From positions 1 through 64,000 of the forward strand of contig JANYDA010000058.1 in the NCBI GenBank assembly GCA_025360005.1: DNA of 64,000 nt, read 5' to 3'. The stretch comes from Fibrobacteria bacterium. GTDB taxonomy: Bacteria; Fibrobacterota; Fibrobacteria; UBA11236. Under the pieces are notes generated by a model that ran no database searches, had not been told where the DNA came from, and worked only from the letters and a program-made list of their open reading frames with translations. Of the stretch, positions 24,422-31,951 are shown one piece after another. A program made the translations under genes and the position numbers. Positions within the stretch are counted from its first letter, which is position 1. Each line of letters opens with the position of its first letter.

Positions 24422-24497
24422 GGACGGGCTCCTGGTTTGGATGGGGTAAAATTAGCAAAAGCGCGCTTCGGGAAAACCGGGGACAAGGGCCTGCGGT

Positions 24498-25517
24498 TCA
24501 TGGAAGCGTCAAATCCTTCTTGATCATTTCCCTGAATATGCCGATCTGGAGCGTCGAATCCGCGTGCGAAGGCGTGGGATCGCGACCGGCCAAGCGCGTC
24601 ATCACATGCAGGCGCGAATCGTACAACTCCGCTTCGATGTGGCTCCCGTCCCATTTGCGCATGCCCTTGTAGATGAGCAAGGCGCCGATGGGATCCGCGC
24701 TGCGATCCTTTTTCGATTTGTATACCTTGCATTCGGTTTTCTTGGGCAGTTTGAATCCGGTTTCCAATTCGTTCTTGACGCGATTGGTCAATTGATAAAG
24801 CTGTTTCAAATCCTCCTGCGGCCGGTTCACGTACCAATGGCGGTTCTCCTCGTTTGATCCGGGATTGGGGCTGTTGCCCAATATGGGACCGACCAAATCC
24901 ACCAGGGAAAGCAGCTTGGCGGACGGCACCACGATGGGATCGATCATATACACCCATTTGGGCGCCATCCCGGTATCCAGAACACCATCCGAGATATATT
25001 GCATCAGGAGCGCGCAGCCCGTAGAGGCGCAGGCGAAGCTGATGTTCGTGAAGCCGCGGCTCTTGAGCGAATCGTATTCCGCGATGAGGGGAGCGCCCCA
25101 ATCCTTCCACCCGCTGGATTGGAAGGCATCCAGGCTCACTCCGTGCCCGCCCAACAGCACCAGGGAGACCAGGACCTTGCCGTGGCCGTTGGCGGTATCC
25201 CCTTCGGCGAAGTTCTTGAACTCTTGCCACTCATAGGTGCTGGCGGTGAAACCATGCACGGCGATGATGACGTGCTTGCCCTTTACCGAATCGCCGGGCG
25301 CGGGAAAACGGCGCGAGACCAGGCAAGTGGAATCGGTGGTTTCGCTGCAATGATCCGGGTTTTGCCCGCTGTCCATCCAGAAACCCTTTTGGCATTCCAG
25401 ATCGCATTGGGGAGTGTTGATTTCGCAAGCGCCGAGCGCGAGCAACGCCAGCGCGGAGATCAGAGCGCCTGCGCGCTTGCCGGCGGTTTTCGGCCTTATC
25501 CCGACGGTCCCGTTCAT
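24498..25517 (-). CDS. Alpha/beta-hydrolase lipoprotein
   Basis: 339 residues from ATG 25517, which overlaps the stop of the upstream barrel gene (ATGA), so the two are translationally coupled. Lipobox LLALGACE (Cys about 31). The hydrolase domain has the oxyanion-hole motif VIIAVHGFTASTYEW, a nucleophile elbow CASTGC (Ser flanked as x-S-x-G), and a late His in SRLHVMTRLAG; the Asp is probably in DPIGALL. The arrangement resembles carboxylesterases and lipases of the Est30 type. Two early Cys pairs (CDLECQKG, CSETTDSTC) may form disulfides. Substrate unknown. Confidence 0.78.
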   Translation of the reverse strand: MNGTVGIRPKTAGKRAGALISALALLALGACEINTPQCDLECQKGFWMDSGQNPDHCSETTDSTCLVSRRFPAPGDSVKGKHVIIAVHGFTASTYEWQEFKNFAEGDTANGHGKVLVSLVLLGGHGVSLDAFQSSGWKDWGAPLIAEYDSLKSRGFTNISFACASTGCALLMQYISDGVLDTGMAPKWVYMIDPIVVPSAKLLSLVDLVGPILGNSPNPGSNEENRHWYVNRPQEDLKQLYQLTNRVKNELETGFKLPKKTECKVYKSKKDRSADPIGALLIYKGMRKWDGSHIEAELYDSRLHVMTRLAGRDPTPSHADSTLQIGIFREMIKKDLTLP

Positions 25518-26047
25518 AGCATCACCCAAAGTCCCAAGCCGAATACCCCCGGGTAGACATTGGAGGATTCCGGCGTGATGAAGTTATAGCCAAAATGGTA
25601 ATACAGGCCGTACTCGCCCTGGAAAAGATTCAGCGCGAATCCCAGTTGCAGGGCGGCCAGCCAACTGCTATTGTCCACGCCCTGGTACCACGCGTATTCC
25701 GTATCGTAGCGGGTATAACCCAAGTCCGCCTGCAAGATGGGATCGAAGAAACCGTTGCGGTTGAAGTGCCAGGTGGGGGAGAACAGGAAGTAGTCCTGCT
25801 TGAGGATGTTCAGGCGGAAAACCTGCTCCAAGCGGCTGGTGAGGTAGGCGGCCCGGAATTGCAGGCGATGGGCGCCCAGATCGTAATTGGAATACGCGAT
25901 CTCCGGCCCGCTCATCCAGTCGTTGCCCGGTTCAAAATCGATGAATCCCTGGGTGCGCAAACCCACGCTCCAAAGGCCTTCGCCCGCGCAGGCAAGGCCG
26001 GATAGACCCAGGAGGGCAATCCAAGCGCAAACCCAATTTCGCAACAA
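25514..26047 (-). CDS. Putative outer-membrane barrel protein
   Basis: 177 residues from TTG 26047 (TTG 26044 is equally possible). An in-frame stop lies only a few codons upstream, and no ATG is available. Signal peptide (NWVCAWIALLGLSGLACA). The mature protein has alternating strands (LRTQGFIDFEPGNDW, RLQFRAAYLTSRLEQVFRLN, GLYYHFGYNFI) and ends in YPGVFGLGLWVML, so a small barrel or acyl-modifying enzyme like PagP is possible; no PagP residues are evident. It is coupled to the hydrolase lipoprotein. Confidence 0.6.
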   Translation of the reverse strand: MLRNWVCAWIALLGLSGLACAGEGLWSVGLRTQGFIDFEPGNDWMSGPEIAYSNYDLGAHRLQFRAAYLTSRLEQVFRLNILKQDYFLFSPTWHFNRNGFFDPILQADLGYTRYDTEYAWYQGVDNSSWLAALQLGFALNLFQGEYGLYYHFGYNFITPESSNVYPGVFGLGLWVML

Positions 26048-26120
26048 GCTGTTTCCCAGGATGGCCTCGCTTTATTACTTTTGCGTCGGAAGCGACACCC
26101 CGAAAAGCTAGCAATCGATT

Positions 26121-26441
26121 ATGACCTTGAAAATGGAAGAGAGACTCTGGATCACCGCCCGCCATCTGGCGCGGGAATCCGGCATGGAATATTCCGTCCC
26201 CTGCGCCGCCGTGATTAGGGACTTGGTCCGCGCCGGCACGCATAATATGGTCCGGGAAAAGCGCACTTCGGAACATGACTTTGAAGAGGCCGACGCGAAC
26301 CTCTCCCGCTTGGTGGGGAAGATGGTGGAAGAAGCCCGCGGCATTCCCAATCCGCGCGCCTCGCTTCCCGGTCCCATGCTGATCCGGGAAGCCGCCTTCG
26401 TCAAAGCCAAAGAGATCTGCCCCCTCTGGCCTTTCTGCTGA
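26121..26441 (+). CDS. Small hypothetical protein
   Basis: 106 residues from ATG 26121. It is soluble, helical and rich in Arg and Glu (EERLWITARHLARESGMEYS, ANLSRLVGKMVEEARG). I know no family. It is chosen over overlapping minus-strand frames because its composition is protein-like, whereas those frames are His/Gly/Arg-rich. No ribosome site is obvious. Confidence 0.5.
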   Translation: MTLKMEERLWITARHLARESGMEYSVPCAAVIRDLVRAGTHNMVREKRTSEHDFEEADANLSRLVGKMVEEARGIPNPRASLPGPMLIREAAFVKAKEICPLWPFC

Positions 26442-26780
26442 TCCCGGCATTCTCCGATTCACCGTAACATTCTTTCCCGGATTTTCATCGCCAGGTTACC
26501 CCTGGCCTTATCATCAGCGTCTAAAGCGGACCAAATGAGACGTTGAGCATACCGGACTTCCTTCCGGCACCGCAAAACGTCGGAAGAAGGGTTGAAACGG
26601 ACTTGGGTGTAAATCGGAAACGGATGAAATCCATTTTTATTCTGACGCGTAAAATGTTCTTTGAAGCATGTGACCGGCGTCACCGGACGCGGTCAAGAAA
26701 AAAATGATGTTTATCTCTCGACGACGGTGATGACGGCCACAGCGACAAAGCGGGCCACCGGCGCGAAAGGGGAATCGGAC
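26442..26780. other. 339-bp region before the sugar transferase-deacetylase gene
   Basis: Holds a possible short minus-strand ORF (26459-26683) and, on the plus strand, the AT-rich stretch TTTTTATTCTGACGCGTAAA near 26635-26654 that may serve as promoter for the gene at 26781. The local composition is more AT-rich than its surroundings. I see no RNA structure. Confidence 0.35.
26459..26683 (-). CDS. Possible small ORF or gene remnant, unrecognised
   Basis: 74 codons from ATG 26683. The C-terminal half (EVRYAQRLIWSALDADDKAR then GNLAMKIRERMLR) looks like a genuine helical protein, while the first half does not, so this may be the tail of a decayed gene. No ribosome site. Confidence 0.25.
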   Translation of the reverse strand: MTPVTCFKEHFTRQNKNGFHPFPIYTQVRFNPSSDVLRCRKEVRYAQRLIWSALDADDKARGNLAMKIRERMLR

Positions 26781-28559
26781 ATGAAACCTTGCAAGGCAGT
26801 AATAGCATTGAAGCGGGCCCTGGATATAACGGTGGGATTGGCCGGGACGGCGGCGTTCCTGATCGCCTACCCCATCTTGGCATTGCTCATCAAACTGGAA
26901 TCCTCCGGACCGGCCCTCTACGCGCAATCACGCGTGGGCCTCGACAAACGCGGAGGCGGACGCCGCGAGGATTCGCGCCGCGCCCTGGACGTGGGCGGCA
27001 AGCCGTTCACCATCTGCAAGTTCCGCACCATGGGTTCCGATGCCGAGAAGAACGGCCCGCAACTTTGCATCAAGGGGCATGACCCGCGCGTTACGCGCTT
27101 GGGACGTATCCTGCGCTCCACCCATCTGGATGAGCTGCCCCAATTCTGGAACGTGCTCAAGGGGGAGATGAGCTTCATCGGCCCGCGCCCGGAGCGGCCG
27201 CATTTCACCGTGCGCTACTTCCAGGAAATCCCCGACTACCGCGAGCGCACCCGCCATGTCAAGCCCGGCCTCACTGGTCTCTCCCAGATTATCCTGGGAT
27301 ACGACGATTCGCTGGAAAGCGTGATCAGGAAAACCCATTTCGATCTGGCCTACCGCGCGTCCATGATCAGCCTGGCCTCTTGGATCCGCATGGAGTTCTG
27401 GGTGCTCTTTAATACCATGCGCTATCTTCTGAATCGCGGGCCGCTCACTGAAGCTGTGCGCCTGCCGGCCCTGATGGAACTCGCATCCGCCAATCCCGGG
27501 CTTCCCCGCCTGGCCATGGTCCGTCATCGCGGCACGCTCAGGCCCACCATGGTTTTGGCCAACGGAAATGTTGCCAAAGCCGCTCCCGCCCCCGTCTCCC
27601 AGGTCGCCAATTTCTTTACCGTGGACGTGGAATGCTGGTTCCATGCCCACAACCTGCACATACCCCGGTCCGCCTGGGATACTTCCCGCACGCGCGTGGT
27701 GGGTAACGTCCACCGCATCCTGAACCTTTTGGACGCCCATAATGCCAAAGCCACTTTTTTCGTACTGGGTTGGGTTGCCGACAAGTTCCCGGAAGTGGTC
27801 CGCATGATCGATATCGCCGGGCATGAAATAGGCACGCACGGTTACCATCATGAAAAGGTGACCGACATGACGCCGTATGAATTCGAAAAGGATCTGTCCC
27901 GATCGCTGAATACTTTGGCCCGGTATACCAGCCAGAAAATAATCGGGCACCGGGCTTCCAATTTCAGCATCGTCGAGTCCACCCTGTGGGCGTTGGCCAT
28001 CCTTGCCCGCTATGGAATCGAATACGATTCCAGCATTTTCCCCGTCAAGCGCAAGCGTTACGGCATTCCGTCCTATCCCAATCGCATGCCGCATGTCATC
28101 CATCTGGGCAACGGATCCTCCATCCGGGAAATCCCCCTCTCCGTAGCCGATATCGGCGGCAAGGCCCTCCCCATCTCCGGCGGCGGTTACCTGCGCCTGT
28201 ATCCGCATGCCGTGACGGATCTGTATATCAAGCGCCAAAATAAGTTGGGCCGCCCGGCCATGTTGTACATGCATCCTTGGGAACTGGACACGGCCCAGCA
28301 GCGCATGGCCGCCGGGGGAATGCTGGAGTCATTCCAACATTACGTGAACCTGGACACCACGGAGTGGAAGCTGGACAAATTGCTGGGACGCCACCGTTTT
28401 GCCTCCGTGCGGGAAAATCTGGCCAGCGAAGGCGTCAAGGCCATGTTGGCCTACAAGCCCGTGCACTTGACCACGCCCCGGCCGACGACCGTTTCCGGGC
28501 TGGGGATCTCCAGGCCCAAGACCATGCTCTCTTCTCCGGAAGGCCTGTTGCTGGCCTGA
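26781..28559 (+). CDS. Fusion of polyprenyl-phosphate sugar-1-phosphate transferase and NodB-type polysaccharide deacetylase
   Basis: 592 residues from ATG 26781 (AAAGGGGAA upstream); longer starts at 26730 and 26661 are possible. Residues 1-220 are a bacterial sugar transferase of the PglC/WcaJ core type: re-entrant membrane helix (about 13-35), KPFTICKFRTM (about 74-84), STHLDELPQFWNVLKGEMSF with catalytic Asp-Glu (117-118), GPRPERP. After a ~55-residue linker, residues about 277-560 are a deacetylase: FFTVDVE (metal Asp 282), GTHGYHH (353-357), HRASNFSI, MHPWELD, the pattern of DUF3473-linked deacetylases known from exosortase/PEP-CTERM loci. One chain would thus load the first sugar onto the lipid carrier and deacetylate a glycan. 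No other polysaccharide genes are near. Confidence 0.85.
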   Translation: MKPCKAVIALKRALDITVGLAGTAAFLIAYPILALLIKLESSGPALYAQSRVGLDKRGGGRREDSRRALDVGGKPFTICKFRTMGSDAEKNGPQLCIKGHDPRVTRLGRILRSTHLDELPQFWNVLKGEMSFIGPRPERPHFTVRYFQEIPDYRERTRHVKPGLTGLSQIILGYDDSLESVIRKTHFDLAYRASMISLASWIRMEFWVLFNTMRYLLNRGPLTEAVRLPALMELASANPGLPRLAMVRHRGTLRPTMVLANGNVAKAAPAPVSQVANFFTVDVECWFHAHNLHIPRSAWDTSRTRVVGNVHRILNLLDAHNAKATFFVLGWVADKFPEVVRMIDIAGHEIGTHGYHHEKVTDMTPYEFEKDLSRSLNTLARYTSQKIIGHRASNFSIVESTLWALAILARYGIEYDSSIFPVKRKRYGIPSYPNRMPHVIHLGNGSSIREIPLSVADIGGKALPISGGGYLRLYPHAVTDLYIKRQNKLGRPAMLYMHPWELDTAQQRMAAGGMLESFQHYVNLDTTEWKLDKLLGRHRFASVRENLASEGVKAMLAYKPVHLTTPRPTTVSGLGISRPKTMLSSPEGLLLA

Positions 28560-28611
28560 GTTTCATTCGCTACCTTGCTACATTGCGCTTCGTTTATCCG
28601 GCGCGGGGCGA

Positions 28612-29757
28612 ATGGGAATCCCACTTCAATTCATTATCTTCGGCGCCGTACTGGCGGGTGTGGCGATTTTCCACCCCTATGCCTTGGGAATATCCCTGAC
28701 CGGCCTCATCGCCATGCTGACGCTCAAATCCTTCTCCGCGGATTTCCATCTCCTATCCCATCTGCGCGCTGAGGCGGGAATGTTGGCCAATCTGTTCGGC
28801 CTGTTGCTCGGTTTCGCCGTGCTGGCCCGCCATTTCCGGGACTCGCGGCTGCCGCTGCTGGCGCCCCGCATCCTGCCGGACGGTTGGAAAGGACCGTTGG
28901 TATTGCTGGCCGTGATTTTCCTCGCATCCACCTTTCTCGACAATATCGCCGCCGCACTCATCGGTGGCGCGATGGCGTTTTCCGTATTCCGGGGCCGCGT
29001 ACACATCGCCTACCTGGCGGCCATCGTGGCCGCGAGCAATGCCGGCGGGGCCGGCAGCGTGCTGGGGGACACAACCACCACCATGCTGTGGATAGGAGGC
29101 GTTCCCGCCCGCCAGGTATTGCATGCTTTCATCGGGTCGGGCATGGCGGTATTATGCCTGGGCATTCCCGCTTCCCTGCGCCAGGATCGCCATCAGCGCA
29201 TCGTGGCGGATGCGGCGATGGATATAACCGTGGATTGGCCGCGCGTAGCCTTGGTGGCTATCGTCCTGGCGGGCGCCTTGCTCACCAATATGCTGTTGGG
29301 CTTTCCCGCCTTGGGGGTTTGGTGCGCCTTATTGTTGGGGGCGCCTTTCGTCCAGATGCCTTGGCGGATATTGCCGCAAGCGGCGGGCGGCGCTCTGTTC
29401 CTCGTCTGCCTGGTACTTATCGCATCCTTGCTGCCGGTGGAAAAACTGCCGGCCGCTTCCTGGGCCGGCACCTTGACGTTGGGATTCGTCTCGGCTTTTT
29501 TCGACAATATCCCCTTAACCAAACTGGCACTGTCCCAGGGCGGTTATGATTGGGGCCTGCTCGCCTATGCGGTGGGCTTCGGCGGATCCATGCTGTGGTT
29601 CGGATCCTCCGCGGGCGTGGCCCTATCCGGCGATTTCCCCGCGATGCGATCCACGGGCCGTTGGCTGCGGGAAAGCTGGTTCATAGCACCAGCTTATCTG
29701 GTCGGCTTCCTGGCCATGCTAGCCATCATGGGGTGGCAGCCGCGATCCTTGCCCTGA
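28612..29757 (+). CDS. Ion transporter superfamily membrane protein (NhaD/ArsB/citrate-type)
   Basis: 381 residues, about 11 hydrophobic segments. Two motifs are typical of the ion transporter superfamily: FLASTFLDNIAAALIGG with SNAGGAGSVLGDTTTTMLWI in the first half, and FVSAFFDNIPLTKLAL in the second, an inverted-repeat design with a DN pair in each re-entrant loop. The closest known types are NhaD sodium/proton antiporters and related carriers. Substrate unclear. TACCTT and TACATT hexamers lie about 30-40 nt upstream of ATG 28612. Confidence 0.82.
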   Translation: MGIPLQFIIFGAVLAGVAIFHPYALGISLTGLIAMLTLKSFSADFHLLSHLRAEAGMLANLFGLLLGFAVLARHFRDSRLPLLAPRILPDGWKGPLVLLAVIFLASTFLDNIAAALIGGAMAFSVFRGRVHIAYLAAIVAASNAGGAGSVLGDTTTTMLWIGGVPARQVLHAFIGSGMAVLCLGIPASLRQDRHQRIVADAAMDITVDWPRVALVAIVLAGALLTNMLLGFPALGVWCALLLGAPFVQMPWRILPQAAGGALFLVCLVLIASLLPVEKLPAASWAGTLTLGFVSAFFDNIPLTKLALSQGGYDWGLLAYAVGFGGSMLWFGSSAGVALSGDFPAMRSTGRWLRESWFIAPAYLVGFLAMLAIMGWQPRSLP

Positions 29758-29807
29758 GGCAAAGCCCATCGATGAGGGCAGGCCCATCGCGGCCGGGCCG
29801 AACCGGA

Positions 29808-30077
29808 TCAATCGGCCTGCATCGCTTGGGCGGTTTTCACCTGAGCCAGCCATACGCTATCCAAACCCAGTCCGGCTTCCCGATAAGCGGCTTCCACCGC
29901 CGCTACGTCCGGCCCTTCAAACTCCGAGACCACGCGCTTGCGATCCCGCGACATGCAGGTCCGCACCCAAAACGTTCCCGTCTTGAGCAAAGCTCCATCG
30001 ATGATTTTGGAGGTGCGTTTTTCCTCTTCCTCGTTGAGCGGGTTCGCGAAAGTACTTTCTGCGATGATATGCTGCAT
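29808..30077 (-). CDS. DUF4242 (SCO4226-type nickel-binding) protein
   Basis: 89 residues. The sequence (IAESTFANPLNEEEEKR, GTFWVRTCMSRDRKRVVSEF, VAAVEAAYREAGL) has the pattern of DUF4242, a ferredoxin-like small family; one structural member, SCO4226 of Streptomyces, binds nickel. Its start lies 8 bp past the stop of the hemerythrin gene, so they are co-transcribed. Confidence 0.75.
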   Translation of the reverse strand: MQHIIAESTFANPLNEEEEKRTSKIIDGALLKTGTFWVRTCMSRDRKRVVSEFEGPDVAAVEAAYREAGLGLDSVWLAQVKTAQAMQAD

Positions 30078-30085
30078 GTTGCCGA

Positions 30086-30541
30086 TCAGATCCTTTCTTC
30101 CAATTGGGAGTTCATTTCCTTATAGGCGATGATTTCCTCCGCGATGGCCAGGGCATCGTCGGCTGAGAGCACCTTCTTGGCCCGCTGGAAAAGTTCCTGT
30201 TCCTCCTCTTCCACATGGTGCCGGACGTTTTCCCGCAACACCTTAAGCTTGGCGAGCCATTGCTCGGTGGCCTTGTCGTCCTTATCCAATTCGGACAGCA
30301 ACCGCTTGGCCGCTTTATGCTCTTCCAAAGCTTCCAATGTCAAATCCCGGGTTTGCTCCGCGTCTTCCAGGCGCGAATAAAAGCAACGCTCTTCCGCTTC
30401 CGCATGCACGCTGAGTTCCATCATCAGGTTGGCGAACAGATGTTCCCTGCTCCTTACCACCCGCTCGGTAGTGCTTTCCAACTCCTCCAGCAGTGACGCG
30501 ACCTTCCTATGATCTTCGTGCAAAAGCCTGTAAACATCCAT
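30086..30541 (-). CDS. Hemerythrin-domain (HHE cation-binding) protein
   Basis: 151 residues from ATG 30541, with AGGAGG in front. The four-helix hemerythrin-like pattern is clear: LLHEDHRKVASLLEELES, LMMELSVHAEAEERCFY, LTLEALEEHKAAKRLLSELD, LRENVRHHVEEEEQELF. These His and Glu residues are the usual di-iron ligands. Likely roles are binding oxygen or nitric oxide, or iron handling. It is the middle gene of a small cluster with a zinc-ribbon membrane protein upstream and a DUF4242 protein downstream. Confidence 0.85.
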   Translation of the reverse strand: MDVYRLLHEDHRKVASLLEELESTTERVVRSREHLFANLMMELSVHAEAEERCFYSRLEDAEQTRDLTLEALEEHKAAKRLLSELDKDDKATEQWLAKLKVLRENVRHHVEEEEQELFQRAKKVLSADDALAIAEEIIAYKEMNSQLEERI

Positions 30542-30637
30542 ATCCGTACCTCCTGCCACGGAATAAACGAATCCGATGCGGGGGTGGGGAAGGAAAATGC
30601 GGGGAAGGAGTGCCCGGGAAAACCGCGACGGATTCGA

Positions 30638-30973
30638 CTATTGCGTTCCGGAAGCGCCGATTACCCGGTACTGGATGGGGATGAGGAGATTGCCGCAATG
30701 GCCGCAGGCTTTGTCGCCGGGGCCGACGCCTTTGCCGCAACGCGGGCAGGCCGGACCGGAGCTGCCTGCGCGCGCATCGGCGCCTGCGCTGAAAGGGCGG
30801 AAACCGCCGCGGACGCGGGCGGCGGGCAGGAACAGGGTAATGCCCCAGCCCAGCGGGCCCAGGAGCAATCCCAGCAGCAGGCCCCAGCGCGCCAGGCCCC
30901 TGAGATAACCGATGTACCAACCCACCACGCCCATGGCGAGGTTCCACCAAATCGATTCATGCAAGATGAACAT
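30638..30973 (-). CDS. Small membrane protein with zinc ribbon
   Basis: 111 residues. Two hydrophobic segments (about 8-30 and 32-53) are followed by a linker and a zinc ribbon, CPRCGKGVGPGDKACGHCG (CxxC-N10-CxxC type, residues about 77-95). It faces the cytosol if the helices form a hairpin. 96 bp separate it from the hemerythrin gene on the same strand. Function unknown. Confidence 0.68.
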   Translation of the reverse strand: MFILHESIWWNLAMGVVGWYIGYLRGLARWGLLLGLLLGPLGWGITLFLPAARVRGGFRPFSAGADARAGSSGPACPRCGKGVGPGDKACGHCGNLLIPIQYRVIGASGTQ

Positions 30974-31000
30974 GCGAAACCTTTACGGGAATTCCCGCCC

Positions 31001-31816
31001 TCAGGCTTGGGATACCGGGTTTTCCAGCGAGCCGATGCCGTCGATGTCGATGCGCACCTTGTCCCCGGGCTTTAGCCATACCGGCGGATTGCGCGCGAAG
31101 CCCACGCCGGAAGGCGTACCAGTGAGGATGACCGCGCCGGGCCGCAAGGTCATGGTGGAGCTGAGCGACTCGATCAAAGCGGGCACGTCGAAGATCATGT
31201 CCGCCGTGCCCTGATCCTGCATCAGGATTTCGTTTACGTAGGTGCGGATCCACAGCTTATTGGGATCGGGCACTTCATCCGCGGTGACGATCCAGGGGCC
31301 CAGCGGGCAGAATCCGTCGAAGCTTTTGCCACGCGCGAATTGGCCCCCGCCCAGGTTCATTTCCCGCTGCCAATCGCGCGCCGTCACATCGTTGGCGCAG
31401 GTATAGCCGAACACGTATTCCAGGGCCCGATGGCGAGGCACGTCCTTCGCCGTCCGGCCGATGATCACCGCCAGTTCGCCCTCGAAGTCCACTTGCGCGC
31501 TCAGCTTGGGAACGGGAATGGGATCCCCGGGGTGGTTGAGGCAACTGCCGGCCTTGATGAACAGCATAGGTACGGGCGGGCCTTCCCTTTTGCCTTCCTT
31601 GGCGTGTTCCCGGTAGTTGAGGCCGATACCCAGGATATCCGCCGGGAGGATGGGCGCCAACAGGCGATCGGGCTTGAACCGTTCCGGGCCGAATGCCGGA
31701 TCCAAAGGGAAAAAAGCATCGTCCGGGTGGGAGTCCAGCATGGGGGACGCGCTTCCGTCCGCATGCAAAACGCCCCGCAGGGTTTTACCGCCGAAGCGGA
31801 AGCGGATGAGTTTCAT
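31001..31816 (-). CDS. Fumarylacetoacetate hydrolase (FAH) family protein
   Basis: 271 residues. FAH fold features: DILGIGLNYREHAKEGKREG, PMLFIKAGSCLNHPGDPIPV, VDFEGELAVIIGRTAKDV, YVFGYTCANDVTARDWQ, GKSFDGFCPLGPWIVTAD, ILTGTPSGVGFARNPP. The metal ligands are the Glu of FEGELA and the Asp of CANDVTARD. It resembles YcgM-type acylpyruvate hydrolases or oxaloacetate decarboxylases that cleave C-C bonds using Mg or Mn. The start is set by a TAATTT hexamer 6 nt before the ATG. Cytosolic, single gene. Confidence 0.9.
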   Translation of the reverse strand: MKLIRFRFGGKTLRGVLHADGSASPMLDSHPDDAFFPLDPAFGPERFKPDRLLAPILPADILGIGLNYREHAKEGKREGPPVPMLFIKAGSCLNHPGDPIPVPKLSAQVDFEGELAVIIGRTAKDVPRHRALEYVFGYTCANDVTARDWQREMNLGGGQFARGKSFDGFCPLGPWIVTADEVPDPNKLWIRTYVNEILMQDQGTADMIFDVPALIESLSSTMTLRPGAVILTGTPSGVGFARNPPVWLKPGDKVRIDIDGIGSLENPVSQA

Positions 31817-31822
31817 GACCCT

Positions 31823-31828
31823 AAATTA
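31823..31828 (-). promoter_or_regulatory. Putative -10 hexamer TAATTT, leaderless type
   Basis: TAATTT, then AGGGTC (6 nt), then ATG 31816 of the FAH gene. Confidence 0.45.
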
Positions 31829-31951
31829 GTAGTAATTGCCTCCGGAAGCACCTTTGGGTTCCGGAAGGTTCCCTATGCGGACGGCTGGACGGTTTATCCT
31901 TTTTATTACCTTGGATGGGCCTTGGCATTCCTACTGGGGGAAAGGGTTTCC

